In this document: in pieces, positions 26,369-35,593 of the stretch | How positions within the stretch are numbered: position 1 is the stretch's first letter | Layout: every line of letters starts with the position of its first letter | Assembly: GCF_001653515.1 (NCBI RefSeq) | Contig: NZ_LYOY01000029.1 | Span: forward strand, 1,116,001-1,180,000 | From: Streptomyces sp. ERV7 | GTDB lineage: Bacteria > Actinomycetota > Actinomycetes > Streptomycetales > Streptomycetaceae | DNA length: 64,000 bases | Direction: 5' to 3' | Program-made: the position numbers and the translations under genes | Notes under the pieces: generated by a model | Seen by the model: the letters and a program-made list of their open reading frames with translations, nothing else | The model's database searches: none | Told to the model about the DNA's origin: nothing

Positions 26369-27283
26369 CTACCGGAACACCGCAGGTGGCGGTACGGGGG
26401 ACGGCTTGGCGGTCGCGTCCGTCACCGGGGCCGCCCCGCCCGTGAAGTCGGCCAGCGCACGGCCGTGTTCGACGCGCCCGGGGTGCGGGTCGCCCGCGAT
26501 GCGGCGGGTGAACTCGGCCACCGGCAGCGGCACGTCCGAGGCGAGCAGCACCGCGTTGCCGAACCGCTTGCCGCGCCACACGGTCGGGTCGGCGGCGAGC
26601 GCCAGCTCCGGGAAGAGCTCGGCGGCGGTGGCTATCTGGCCGCGCAGATGCGCCAGCGGCGGCCCGTCGGCGAGGTTGGCCGCGTAGATCCCGCCCGGCC
26701 GCAGCACCCGGCGCACCTCGCCCAGGAACTCGGTGCTGGTCAGATGGGCGGGGGTGCGGGCGCCGCTGAAGACGTCGGCGACTACCAGGTCGGCCCAGGC
26801 GTCCGGGAGCTTGGCGAGCCCTTCGCGCGCGTCCAGGGCGCGCACCCGTATCCGGGCCTGCGGATCGAGCGGCAGCTCACGGCGGACCAGGCTCACCAGG
26901 GCCGCGTCGACCTCGACGACCTGCTGGGTGGAGCGGGGGCGGGTGGCGGCCGTGTACCGGGCGAGGGTGAGGGCGCCGCCGCCCAGGTGCAGCACCTGGA
27001 GGGGGCGGCCCGGCTCGGCGGCGAGGTCGATGACGTGGCCGAGGCGGCGCTGGTACTCGAAGGTGAGCCGCTCCGGCGCGTCCAGGTCGACATGGGACTG
27101 GGGGGCGCCGTCGAGCAGCAGGGTCCAGCCGTGCGGGCGGTCCCGGTCCGGTATCAGCTCGGCGAGACCGCCGTCGACCGGCTCCACGAGGGCCTGCGGG
27201 GCGGCCGGGCGGCCGCGCCGCCCGCCCGGCGCGGCCTTCGCCCCGCCCTTCGCCGTGTTCTTCGTACCGCTTCGTGCCGCCAT
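26369..27283 (-). CDS. Spermidine synthase-like (class I methyltransferase fold) protein
   Basis: A 304-aa protein with a basic N-terminal tail and a polyamine-synthase-like Rossmann domain. LQVLHLGGGALTLARY is the nucleotide-binding motif I, QQVVEVDAALVSLVRRELPL the acidic motif, and ADLVVADVFSGARTPAHLTS the active-site strand, where spermidine synthases have D. It belongs to the 'fused MFS/spermidine synthase' cytosolic group in actinomycetes, whose substrate is usually not putrescine. True spermidine synthesis is therefore uncertain. Confidence 0.82.
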   Translation of the reverse strand: MAARSGTKNTAKGGAKAAPGGRRGRPAAPQALVEPVDGGLAELIPDRDRPHGWTLLLDGAPQSHVDLDAPERLTFEYQRRLGHVIDLAAEPGRPLQVLHLGGGALTLARYTAATRPRSTQQVVEVDAALVSLVRRELPLDPQARIRVRALDAREGLAKLPDAWADLVVADVFSGARTPAHLTSTEFLGEVRRVLRPGGIYAANLADGPPLAHLRGQIATAAELFPELALAADPTVWRGKRFGNAVLLASDVPLPVAEFTRRIAGDPHPGRVEHGRALADFTGGAAPVTDATAKPSPVPPPAVFR

Positions 27284-27290
27284 CCGACCA

Positions 27291-27743
27291 TTATCGGCCG
27301 CCTGCCTCGGTGATGCCGTCCGCGGCCTCGATGAGCCGGGCCGCCTCGCCGAGCGCGACGCGCAGCACGGCGGGGTCGGTGACCGCCACCGCGTCCGGCG
27401 GCAGCAGCCAGCCGCCGCCGGAGACCGGCGGCTCGGCGGGCAGCCCCGGGATGCGCAGGCCGCGCCCGCTGGTCTCGGTGCAGGCGCTGCCCGGCACGTC
27501 CCAGGCGGCGGCGGTGCCGGGCGGCACCAGGAAGCCCAGGGTGTCGCAGGCGCCGTCGTGCAGCACCGGGCCCACGGCCGCCGGGGCGACGGCGCGGCGC
27601 AGGATGTCCACCGCCTCCAGGCCCTGGCGCGCGGGCACGGTGACGAGGTCGCAGGGCTCTTCGCCGCCCGGCGGTCCGCTGACGTCCCGGGTGGGCCGGT
27701 GCCGCGCTGTCGTCGTGGTCGTCCCGGTGCCATTGATGTCCAT
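27291..27743 (-). CDS. Hypothetical protein, primase/polymerase-like fragment family
   Basis: A 150-aa acidic protein. CDLVTVPARQGLEAVDILRRA, VGPVLHDGACDTLGFLVPPGTAAAWD and SGGGWLLPPDAVAVTDPAVLRVAL resemble the small Streptomyces proteins annotated as bifunctional DNA primase/polymerase N-terminal relatives. I see no clear catalytic acid triad, so enzymatic activity is doubtful. The GGAGG-preceded ATG at 27,743 fixes the start. It sits 7 bp upstream of the spermidine synthase-like gene, likely co-transcribed. Confidence 0.65.
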   Translation of the reverse strand: MDINGTGTTTTTARHRPTRDVSGPPGGEEPCDLVTVPARQGLEAVDILRRAVAPAAVGPVLHDGACDTLGFLVPPGTAAAWDVPGSACTETSGRGLRIPGLPAEPPVSGGGWLLPPDAVAVTDPAVLRVALGEAARLIEAADGITEAGGR

Positions 27744-27973
27744 GCCGGCCTCCAACAAGGCAACCCCCACGTGGTTTTCACGGGTTGGCGGTATCCGCAT
27801 GGTTCAACGCGGGTCCCTGTCAACGGCTACGGCGGTACGCCGCCGCAAAGGATGGCAGTTCATAGCAGATCGCGGGTGAGATATCCCTTTTGTAGCCAAA
27901 CTTCGGTTGTCGGAGCCGATGTTGCCGGTACGTTCTTCCTCCGCACCACCCCGCCAAAGAGAGCTGCTGAGCC

Positions 27974-29422
27974 ATGGCGACGTCAACGGATCCCAGTGCC
28001 GGAGCGAACTTTGCCGCACGGACCCCCGAGCGCGGTCCCGCCAAGGGCCCCAACACCGCGTTCCGGGAGCTTCGGGGGCAGCGCTCGCCCGGCGAGTTCG
28101 CGGCGGCGGTCCGCAGGGCGGCGCGCGAGATCGGCGAGCAGGTGGCCTGCGACGCGCGGTACGTCGGACGCGTGGAGGCCGGCGAGATCCGCTGCCCCAA
28201 CTACGCGTACGAGCGCGTCTTCCGGCACATGTTCCCGGGTTTGACGCTGGCGGACATGGGGTTCTCGTCCCGTGAGGCTGTACGGGGCCGGGGGGCGCGT
28301 GCGGGGTGTGGTGCGCCCCCTGCGTACGCGACGCATCCGGAGCACCCGGAACACCACCGCGGCACCAGCACCACCGACCACGAGATTGAACGTAACGACG
28401 AGGAGAGCGACGTGCTGCGTCGCGCATTCATGACCGGCGGCTCCGCCACCCTGGCGGCCGTCTCCCTGGGGCTGCTCCCCGAGTACGCGGCGGCCGCGCC
28501 CCACGACTGCGTACGCCAGCCGGTACGGCGGGTCGGCGAGGCCGAGGTGGGCGCGGTCGAGGAGGCGGTGCGGCGGATCCGGCTGCTCGATGACCGGCAC
28601 GGCGCGAACGGGCTGTACCGCAGGGCCGCCCAGCCGCTGCGCACCGCGTACGCGCTGCTCGACGCGGGCATCGCGCGCCGCTCCACGGCCGACCGGCTGC
28701 ACGCCGGCGCGGGTGAGCTCGCCATCTCGGTGGGCTGGCTCGCCCATGACTCGGGCCACTACGAGGAGGCCCGCTCGCACTACGCGGAGGCGCTCGCGAC
28801 GGCCCGTCTCGCGGGCGACCCGGCCCTTGAGGCGCATGCTTTCTGCAATATGTCGTTCCTGGCCAGGGACGCGGGGCGGCCGCGCGAGGCGCTGCGCGCC
28901 GCACAGGCGGGCGGCCGCGCTGCCCGCCGCCTCGGCTCCCCGCGGCTCCTCTCCCTGCTCAGCCTGCGGGAGGCGGGCGGCTGGGCCGGGCTCGGGGACC
29001 GGGGGGCGTGCGAGCAGTCGCTGGCCCGGGCGCACGCGCTGTTCGGGCGCGGCCCGGCCGAGCGGGACCCGGAGTGGATGACCTTCTTCGTCGAGGCCGA
29101 GCTGGAGATGCTGGAGGCGCAGTGCTGGTCGGCTCTCGGCGACTGGCCCCGCGCCTCCCGCCACGCCCACCGCGCGGCCTGCCTCCAGGACCCGCACTTC
29201 GCCCGCAACCTGGCCCTCTACCGCGCGGAACTGGCCGACGACCTGGCCCGAGCGGGCGCCCCCACGGAGTCGGCGGCGGCCGGCCACCAGGTCCTCGACC
29301 TCCTCCCCGAGGTCCAGTCCACCCGAATCCAGGCCATGCTGGCCGACACGGCCCGCATCCTGGCCCCCCACGCGACGTGCCCGGAGGTGGCGACGTTCTT
29401 GGACCGGAGGGCGACGGTGTAG
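27974..29422 (+). CDS. XRE-type regulator with TPR region (NsdA-like)
   Basis: A 482-aa protein. Residues about 28-90 form an unusual N-terminal helix-turn-helix-like unit (FRELRGQRSPGEFAAAVRRA, VGRVEAGEIRCPNYAYERVF). A linker carries an internal RRAFMTGGSATLAAVSLGLL stretch that resembles a Tat signal but lies mid-protein. The C-terminal half consists of TPR-like helices (GHYEEARSHYAEALATARLAGD, AHAFCNMSFLARDAGRPREAL). This is the architecture of Streptomyces NsdA-type developmental regulators, but it is not necessarily NsdA itself. The 230-bp upstream gap to the divergent gene at 27,743 holds its promoter. Confidence 0.82.
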   Translation: MATSTDPSAGANFAARTPERGPAKGPNTAFRELRGQRSPGEFAAAVRRAAREIGEQVACDARYVGRVEAGEIRCPNYAYERVFRHMFPGLTLADMGFSSREAVRGRGARAGCGAPPAYATHPEHPEHHRGTSTTDHEIERNDEESDVLRRAFMTGGSATLAAVSLGLLPEYAAAAPHDCVRQPVRRVGEAEVGAVEEAVRRIRLLDDRHGANGLYRRAAQPLRTAYALLDAGIARRSTADRLHAGAGELAISVGWLAHDSGHYEEARSHYAEALATARLAGDPALEAHAFCNMSFLARDAGRPREALRAAQAGGRAARRLGSPRLLSLLSLREAGGWAGLGDRGACEQSLARAHALFGRGPAERDPEWMTFFVEAELEMLEAQCWSALGDWPRASRHAHRAACLQDPHFARNLALYRAELADDLARAGAPTESAAAGHQVLDLLPEVQSTRIQAMLADTARILAPHATCPEVATFLDRRATV

Positions 29423-29450
29423 ACCTCGCCGGAGCCCCGGCGAGCGGAGG

Positions 29451-30056
29451 TCACACCTCCAGGTGGCCCGTGTCGTTCCACCGCTCGACCGCCGGCGCCC
29501 CGTACGCCCAGCCCAGTACCGACAGCGACGTCGGGTCGAGCTTGATGCGGGCCGCGAAGCCGATCGGCTCGCCGAGCCAGCGTGCCGCGATCGACCGCAG
29601 GATGTGCCCGTGCGCGAAGACCAGCACGTCCCGCCCGGCCGAGCGCGCCCACTCGACGACCTCGTCCGCCCGGTCCGAGACCTGGGCCAGCGTCTCGCCG
29701 CCCTCGACCCCGTCGCGCCAGATGAACCAGTCGGGCCGGCCCGCCTTGATCTGGGGCGGGGTGAGCCCCTCGTACGCCCCGTAGTCGAACTCCATCAGCG
29801 CGTCCCAGTCGGTCGCCCGCTCGCCGAACCCCGCCAGGTCGCACGTCTCACGCGCGCGCAGCAGCGGACTCGTGCGGACCTCGACGTCCGCGAGCCCGTC
29901 CCACGGCGCCCGGTGCAGCCGCTCGCCGAGCAGCTTCGCCCCCCGGCGGCCCTCTTCGAGGAGCGGGATGTCGGTACGGCCGGTGTGCTTGCCGGCGAGC
30001 GACCACTCGGTCTGCCCGTGCCGGGCGAGCAGGATGCGCGGTTCGGCGGCTGGCAT
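29451..30056 (-). CDS. Histidine phosphatase family protein
   Basis: A 201-aa phosphoglycerate-mutase-like enzyme. The phosphoaccepting RHG motif is [13 protein letters not shown] near residue 13, the acid partner lies in [11 protein letters not shown], and the second histidine is in [19 protein letters not shown]. It is likely a phosphomonoesterase such as a phosphosugar or cobalamin-pathway phosphatase; the substrate is not determined. Confidence 0.9.
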   Translation of the reverse strand: MPAAEPRILLARHGQTEWSLAGKHTGRTDIPLLEEGRRGAKLLGERLHRAPWDGLADVEVRTSPLLRARETCDLAGFGERATDWDALMEFDYGAYEGLTPPQIKAGRPDWFIWRDGVEGGETLAQVSDRADEVVEWARSAGRDVLVFAHGHILRSIAARWLGEPIGFAARIKLDPTSLSVLGWAYGAPAVERWNDTGHLEV

Positions 30057-30249
30057 ATCAGGTCACTCCCGGGGCGCGTGCAGAATGCCGAGGGTTCGGC
30101 GGAGGTTCACCTCCATCATCGCGCACCCTCGAAGCCCTCTCCCGCGTCCTTCGGGGGTGGGTGCACAAGCGCCCTCACGACCACCGTACGGTTGAACACC
30201 TGAACGGGGCCCGACGGGGCCCTGAAGAGAAGATGGAGAGGGTCCGGAG

Positions 30250-31131
30250 ATGCAGCACCCCGCGCCTCGGCCCCGCTGGTGGACCGAGCTGCCGCTCATC
30301 GCCATCGTCTATGCCGCCTATTCGGCGGGCCGCCTCCTGGTGAGCGGCAGCGAGTCGCAGGCAGTGGATCACGGCCTGGCGATCCTGCGCATAGAGAAGT
30401 ACCTGCACATCAACGCGGAGCACCCGCTCAACCGGCTCTTCACCCGCACCCCGTCGCTCGGCATACCCGCCGACTTCGCCTACGCGTCACTGCACTACCT
30501 GGTGACGCCCGCGATCCTGGTGTGGCTGTTCCGCCGCCGCCCGGTGCAGTACCGCGCGGCCCGCACCTGGCTGATGCTCTCCACCCTGATGGGCCTGATC
30601 GGCTTCTCGCTGCTGCCGACCTGCCCGCCGCGCCTGCTCGACTCCTCCTACGGGTTCGTCGACACGATGGCGCAGTACAGCTCGTACGGCTGGTGGGGCG
30701 GCGAAGCCAGCGCGCCGCGCGGCATGGGCGGAATGACCAACCAGTACGCCGCGATGCCGAGCCTGCACGTGGGCTGGGCGCTGTGGTGCGGTGTGATGCT
30801 GTGGCGGTTCGGCGGCAGCCGCCTGACCCGTGTGCTGGGCGTGCTGTACCCGCTGACCATCACGTTCGTGGTGATGGGCACCGCCAACCACTATCTCCTC
30901 GACGCGGTCGCCGGCGCGGCCGTGATGGGCCTGGGCCTGCTGCTCTCGCGGCCCGCGATGCGGCTCGCGAACGCGGTGCGCGCCCGCGTCGCACCCGGCT
31001 CGTTCGGCGCACGGGCCCCGATTGTCAGTGCCGGATGGAAGACTTCCACGGGTGAGCGAATCCCAGGGCAGCGCACGTCCGACGACTCCACCGCGGGAGC
31101 GGACGGCAGCCATCCGTCAGCGGCTCGCTGA
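30250..31131 (+). CDS. PAP2-type membrane phosphatase / inositolphosphotransferase-like
   Basis: A 293-aa membrane protein with about six hydrophobic segments. YAAMPSLHVGWALWCGVML and TANHYLLDAVAGAAVMGLGLLL carry the PAP2 motifs 2 and 3 (SLH and HYxxD). Motif 1 is represented by the region around RRRPVQYRAART. The fold suits lipid phosphate hydrolysis or transfer of a phosphoalcohol head group. The polar C-terminal tail overlaps the start of the nuclease gene by 80 bp. Confidence 0.85.
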   Translation: MQHPAPRPRWWTELPLIAIVYAAYSAGRLLVSGSESQAVDHGLAILRIEKYLHINAEHPLNRLFTRTPSLGIPADFAYASLHYLVTPAILVWLFRRRPVQYRAARTWLMLSTLMGLIGFSLLPTCPPRLLDSSYGFVDTMAQYSSYGWWGGEASAPRGMGGMTNQYAAMPSLHVGWALWCGVMLWRFGGSRLTRVLGVLYPLTITFVVMGTANHYLLDAVAGAAVMGLGLLLSRPAMRLANAVRARVAPGSFGARAPIVSAGWKTSTGERIPGQRTSDDSTAGADGSHPSAAR

Positions 31132-32227
31132 GCTGCGCGGACCCACGGCCGTCCCGCGCCCGCTGGACGCGCGGGCGCTGGCGGCCCTGGCCGCCAACCC
31201 GGGCTGCCGCCGACGCGCGCTGCTCGACGGGGCGGGCGTCGACAAGGGCGCGCTGGCCGAGGCGCTGGGCTCCTCGTCGGCGGCGTTCGGCCAGTCCCAG
31301 TTCGCCATCGCCCGCGGCAACACCTTCGAGGCCCGGGTGAAGTCCGACGGCGGTACGGAACTGCTGCGCCTGCTGCACGAGCACACCGGCGGCGAGGCGC
31401 CCGAGGACGCGGCCGTCCCCGACCTGGCCGCGGCCGGTCCCGAAGGCCGCGCCGCCCGCACCGCGCTCGCCCTGCGGGAGGCCACGGCGTCCGGCGGCTG
31501 GACGCTCCTGGACCACCCGATGCTGGCCCTGGAGGTGGCGGGCTCCCCCGCCTATCTGGAGCCGGACGCGGTGGTGGTCGCCCCCGACGGCCGGTGGACG
31601 GTCGTCGAGATCAAGTCCTTCCCGATGATCGACGCGGCGGCCGACCCGTCGAAGGTGGGCGCCGCGGCCCGCCAGGCGGCGGTGTACGTCCTGGCCCTGG
31701 AGCGGGTGGCGGGGCTGATGGGCGGCGCCCCCGGCCCCGCCGACCGCGTAGCGCACTCCGTGCTCCTCGTCTGTCCCAAGGACTTCTCCAACCTGCCGAC
31801 CGCCTCCCTCGTCGACGTGCGCAAGCAGCTGTCGGTGACCCGGCGCCAGCTGGCCCGGCTCACCCGGATCGAGGAGATCGCCGACGCCCTGCTACCGGGC
31901 GCCAGCTTCGCGCTCGACCGGTCGGCCCCCGAGCTGACCGACACGGTCGAGTCGGTCCCGGCGACGTACGCACCGGAGTGCCTGGCCGCCTGCGAGCTGG
32001 CCTTCCACTGCCGCGACCGGGCCCGCTCCATGGACGCGGTGACAGCGCTCGGCCGGGGCCTGCGGGCCGAGCTGGGCGGTCTGACCAGCGTCGGCGCGGT
32101 CCTCGACGCCGCGCGCGGGCGCGCCGGCGATGCGGCCGACCCGGCGGTGGCCGCACTGCGCAGGGCCGCCGTCCTGCGGGCGCAGGCGCTGGAAGGCGCG
32201 GCCGCGGGAGGCGCCGTATGTCGCTGA
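31052..32227 (+). CDS. Cas4/AddB-like PD-(D/E)XK nuclease with predicted Fe-S cluster
   Basis: A 391-aa protein from GTG 31,052 that I read as an iron-sulfur RecB-family nuclease. Cys52 (ANPGCRRRAL) is followed by the nuclease core Asp172 (YLEPDAVVV) and Glu186-x-Lys188 (WTVVEIKSF). A C-terminal cysteine trio, Cys310-x3-Cys314-x5-Cys320 (PECLAACELAFHCRD), follows. One distant N-terminal cysteine plus three C-terminal ones flanking a D..ExK core is the Cas4/AddB/Dna2 arrangement. The gene overlaps the next one by 10 bp, and an SF1 helicase follows, the natural partner of such nucleases. No cas1/cas2 or CRISPR repeats are nearby. The start overlaps the PAP2 gene. Confidence 0.78.
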   Translation: MSESQGSARPTTPPRERTAAIRQRLAELRGPTAVPRPLDARALAALAANPGCRRRALLDGAGVDKGALAEALGSSSAAFGQSQFAIARGNTFEARVKSDGGTELLRLLHEHTGGEAPEDAAVPDLAAAGPEGRAARTALALREATASGGWTLLDHPMLALEVAGSPAYLEPDAVVVAPDGRWTVVEIKSFPMIDAAADPSKVGAAARQAAVYVLALERVAGLMGGAPGPADRVAHSVLLVCPKDFSNLPTASLVDVRKQLSVTRRQLARLTRIEEIADALLPGASFALDRSAPELTDTVESVPATYAPECLAACELAFHCRDRARSMDAVTALGRGLRAELGGLTSVGAVLDAARGRAGDAADPAVAALRRAAVLRAQALEGAAAGGAVCR

Positions 32228-33804
32228 TCACCACCCTGGCCCGCCTTGAGGCCGTCGAGGCCGGGCGCGCCGCGCCGCTGGCCACCGTGCGCCACCGCCA
32301 CCTGTCGGAGCGCCCGCTCGTCCTCGTCCCGCTGACCACCTCCGGAGAGGCCGGGGCGCCGCTCGGGGCGCTCGTCGGCACCGACCGCGAGGCGCCGCGC
32401 CTGCTCGTCGTGCCGCAGCCGCGCGACCGCGAGCTGCGGTTCGCCTTCCTCGCCGAGCTGGCCGACGCCGTACTGCCGCATCTGGAGGCGTACGCGGACG
32501 ACGTGGAGGCGGCCGAGCGCAGCGAGACCGACCCGGAGTCCGGCAAGAAGGTCAAGGTCGAGGTCGAGCTGTGCGCCGACGCCCCGCAGATCGTGGTGCC
32601 GGGCCGGGCCGCCATCGAGTTCGTACGGCTCCTCGGCCGGTCCATGCGCTTTCGCCGGACCGCCGAGCAGGACCCGGACACCCCGCACCCCGCGCCGCCG
32701 CGCGTCCCGCTGCTCGGCCGCTGGCTGACGCACTACGGGGAGCGTGCCCGCGTCCCCGGCTCCGCGCTGCTGCTCGCCGCCACCGACCTGCTCGGCAGGC
32801 ACTGGGCGACCGGCCAGTCCAGCCTGGAGGACCAGCACCTGGGGGCGCTGCTCGCCTGGATCGACCCGCCCGAGGGCGCCACGGGCGCCGAGGCGGCCCT
32901 GCGGGCCGAGCTCGCCCGGGACCGGGACGGACAGCTGCTGTGCCCCCCGGCCGGTCCCGCCACGGACCCGGCCTTCGACAACAAGCTGCTCGCCCCGGCG
33001 ATCGACCGCTACGACCGCGCCCGCCAGTCGCTGTACGCGGCGCAGGACGGCGAGGCGGCCGACGCGCGCCTGGCCGAGCTGACCCGGGCCGAGCAGGAGA
33101 TCCGCCGGCTGGTCGGCGGCCAGCTGCGGCCCACCTGGGAGGCGGTGTGGCGCTCCCTCGACCTGCTGCGGGAGCTGCCCGCGGCGCCGCGCGCGGTGGA
33201 CCGCTGGACCCGGGACCGCTGGTCGTTCACGGCCCACCGCGACCGGGTGCGGGCCGGTGAGCCGCCGCAGCCGCGCCGCGACGACGCGGTGACGGCGGCG
33301 GCCAAGCTCGCCTCCCGCGAGAGCGCGCAGGCGCAGCTGGAGGCACAGGAGGCGCTGGACGACCCGCTGGTGATGGCCGGGCGGCGGCTCGCCGGAGAGG
33401 CGTTCGCGGGCGAGGTCGTCGATGTGGTGATGGCCTTCTCGGAGTCGAAGCGGCCGAGCCCGCGCCCGCTGCTCACCGTCCGCACCGACGACGCCCCGCA
33501 CCTGGCCGAGCGGGCGAAGGTGTTCCGCTCGCTGGACGGCAAACCCCAGTCGGCCCAGTTCGTGGGGTACGAGGCGGACGGCTCGCTCGTGCTGCGGCTG
33601 CTCGACAAGATGGGCCGCGGCAAGGACCCGGCGCCCGGCTCGGTGCCGGAGAAGGGCGACCGGGTGTGCTGGACGCTCTTCGAGCACGACCAGCGCGGCG
33701 GCCCGAAGCTGCCGGACCCGGAAGCCACCCCGTGGACCCACGGCGGCCCGCCGGGCACGGCCGCCGACCATCCCGACCCGCTCACCTCGGAGGACGTGCT
33801 GTGA
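32218..33804 (+). CDS. Unrecognised 528-aa protein linking nuclease and helicase
   Basis: A cytoplasmic, charged protein encoded between the Cas4-like nuclease and the helicase, overlapping both by 10 and 4 bp. The N-terminal part is beta-rich (RPLVLVPLTTSGEAGAPLGAL, LLVVPQPRDRELRFAFLAEL). The middle is helical (AIDRYDRARQSLYAAQDGEA, LTRAEQEIRRLVGGQLRPTW). The C terminus has an OB-like or beta-barrel look (VGYEADGSLVLRLLDKMGRG, VCWTLFEHDQRG). No Walker, nuclease or zinc motif was found. Its fixed position suggests a structural or DNA-binding subunit of a three-protein complex. Confidence 0.72.
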   Translation: MSLITTLARLEAVEAGRAAPLATVRHRHLSERPLVLVPLTTSGEAGAPLGALVGTDREAPRLLVVPQPRDRELRFAFLAELADAVLPHLEAYADDVEAAERSETDPESGKKVKVEVELCADAPQIVVPGRAAIEFVRLLGRSMRFRRTAEQDPDTPHPAPPRVPLLGRWLTHYGERARVPGSALLLAATDLLGRHWATGQSSLEDQHLGALLAWIDPPEGATGAEAALRAELARDRDGQLLCPPAGPATDPAFDNKLLAPAIDRYDRARQSLYAAQDGEAADARLAELTRAEQEIRRLVGGQLRPTWEAVWRSLDLLRELPAAPRAVDRWTRDRWSFTAHRDRVRAGEPPQPRRDDAVTAAAKLASRESAQAQLEAQEALDDPLVMAGRRLAGEAFAGEVVDVVMAFSESKRPSPRPLLTVRTDDAPHLAERAKVFRSLDGKPQSAQFVGYEADGSLVLRLLDKMGRGKDPAPGSVPEKGDRVCWTLFEHDQRGGPKLPDPEATPWTHGGPPGTAADHPDPLTSEDVL

Positions 33805-34632
33805 CCCCTGGCGAGCGCGGCTTCGACCCGGGCGCGGCGGCCGCCGAGGCCACCGGGAAGATCCTTCGTCACACGCTGCACTCCGAGGCGCGGGGCGTCG
33901 TCGTGGACTCGCCGCCGGGCGCCGGGAAGTCGACGCTCGTGGTGCGCGCGGCGCTGGAACTGGCCGCCGCCGGGCGCCCGTTGATGGTGGTGGCGCAGAC
34001 CAACGCCCAGGTCGACGACCTGGTCCTGCGGCTGGCCGAGAAGGAGCCGGAGCTGCCGGTGGGCCGGCTGCACAGCAGCGACGCCGACCCGTACGACAAG
34101 GCCCTGGACGACCTCGCCCAGGTACGCAAGTCGTCGAAGGCCGGTGATCTGGCGGGCCTGGACGTGGTGATTTCGACGGCCGCGAAGTGGGCGCACGTCA
34201 AGGACGTCGAGCCGTGGGCGCACGCGATCGTCGACGAGGCGTACCAGATGCGCTCGGACGCGCTGCTCGCCGTGGCCGGGCTGTTCGAGCGGGCGCTGTT
34301 CGTGGGCGACCCGGGCCAGCTGGACCCGTTCGCGATCGCCGAGTCCGAGCAGTGGGCGGGGCTCTCCTACGACCCGTCGGCGAGCGCGGTGACGACGCTG
34401 CTGGCCCACAACCCCGAGCTGCCGCAGCACCGGCTGCCCGTCTCCTGGCGCCTTCCGGCGTCGGCGGCGCCGCTGGTCTCCGACGCGTTCTACCCGTACA
34501 CACCGTTCCGCAGCGGTACGGACCACGGCGACCGGCGGCTCTCCTTCGGCGTGCCGTCCGACGGCTCGGCGCCGGACCGGGCGCTGGACGAGGCGGCCGA
34601 GGCGGGCTGGGCCCTGCTTGAGCTGCCGGCCG
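33801..34632 (+). pseudogene. SF1 (Dna2/Upf1-like) helicase, C-terminal part missing
   Basis: About 277 codons of a superfamily 1 helicase: Walker A SPPGAGKST with Lys43, motif Ia VVAQTNAQVDDLVLRLA, motif II IVDEAYQMRSDAL, motif III FVGDPGQLDPF and a following SWRLP motif. The frame runs normally to WALLELPA and then continues into antisense of a GH6 glucanase gene up to 34,967, which cannot be real. The C-terminal RecA domain with motifs IV-VI is therefore absent at this join. The GTG start overlaps the preceding stop, so the three genes are one translationally coupled unit. Confidence 0.85.
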
Positions 34633-35262
34633 CGCGTCCGGCCGCTGCCAGCCCGCGTTGCCCGCGTCCACGTACACCTTCACGCCGGGCTGCCGCTTCA
34701 GCCGCTCGACCGCCTTCTTCAGCAGGTCGTAGCGCTCCTCCGCGAACTGCGCGGGAGTACAGCCGTCGACCAGGTGCAGCACCGCGTCCGGCTCCAGGAC
34801 GACCGTGGCGCCCCGGTCCCCGATCCCCTTGGCCACCTGGTCCACCCACGCCCGGTACGCGTCCCCGTCCGCCGCGCCGCCCTTGGAGAACTGGCCGCAG
34901 TCGCGGTGCGGGATGTTGTAGAGCACCAGCAGCGCCGTACGGTCCGCCTTCGCCGCCGCCTCGGTGAAGCCCTTCGCCTCCGACTCCGGGTTCTCGGGGC
35001 CGATCCACTCCCCGACCGGCTGCTCCGCGATCTTCCCGATCAGCGCCGCCTTCGCGTCGTCACCGCTCTTGCGGTACTTCGCCGCCTGGCGCGTGGCGTT
35101 GCCGTCCGGATTGACCCAGAACGGATCGGTCCCCTTCGGCTGCTGCGCCACCTCGGGCTTCCTGTCGCCGTCCGAGGAGGACGAGCAGGACGTCAGCAAC
35201 AGCGCCGTACCCACCGCCGCCGCCACCCCGACCGCACCCGTCCGCGCACCACTCCGGAACAT
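34632..35262 (-). pseudogene. cslZ: GH6 endoglucanase (CslZ-like), N-terminal half
   Basis: About 210 residues of a GH6 glucanase lipoprotein. Its signal is GAVGVAAAVGTALLLTSC with a lipobox cysteine. The mature part begins DPFWVNPDGNATRQAAKY and continues through LLVLYNIPHRDCGQFSKGGA and the catalytic-acid segment TVVLEPDAVLHLVDGC. The frame ends in homology at VYVDAGNAGWQRPDA. The expected remainder, beginning AGVEAADGFAVNVSNF, is found at 51,065-51,422 on the same strand, so the gene has been split. In S. coelicolor a GH6 gene lies directly next to glxA. Confidence 0.85.
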
Positions 35263-35593
35263 CCGACCCCCTCAAACGTACTTTCCCGGACGCTTCCCCC
35301 GATCCATCGTGGCACACCGGCGAGCACCCCCACGAGCCCGTGCCCACCGAGCGCGCACGGAAGGCGACTTGGCGTTATCCGGCCCTAGGCCGAAAGCGCA
35401 CACCGGTTCTACAGTGGTCGCATCGGCCCCAGTCCCGGCCACAGTTGGACGCCGGTCCCACCGAGCCTCCCGTGGAGGTGCCGGGCTTCTCCCGCAGCCC
35501 GTGCGCCCACGGTCGAGGACCAGCCCGGCCGGCGGCTCCGGGGGGAGCGGGCCGTCGGCCGGGCCGGGTACGGAGGAACGCCGCCGTGCGCGC
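35263..35593. other. Intergenic region between sortase and GH6 glucanase
   Basis: These 331 bp contain no supportable gene. They should hold the promoter and leader of the minus-strand GH6 gene and the end of the sortase transcript. No clear terminator hairpin or operator was identified. Confidence 0.4.

Noticed and set aside
28430..28500. Twin-arginine signal peptide in the XRE/TPR protein (RRAFMTGGSATLAAVSLG), considered as the true N terminus
   Set aside because: An upstream helix-turn-helix region in the same frame with a good start makes the signal-like stretch internal, a known feature of these regulators.
33801..34967. Long helicase frame continuing to 34,967
   Set aside because: After about 34,632 it reads antisense GH6 sequence with Arg/Pro/Ser-rich composition; the true gene continues elsewhere.
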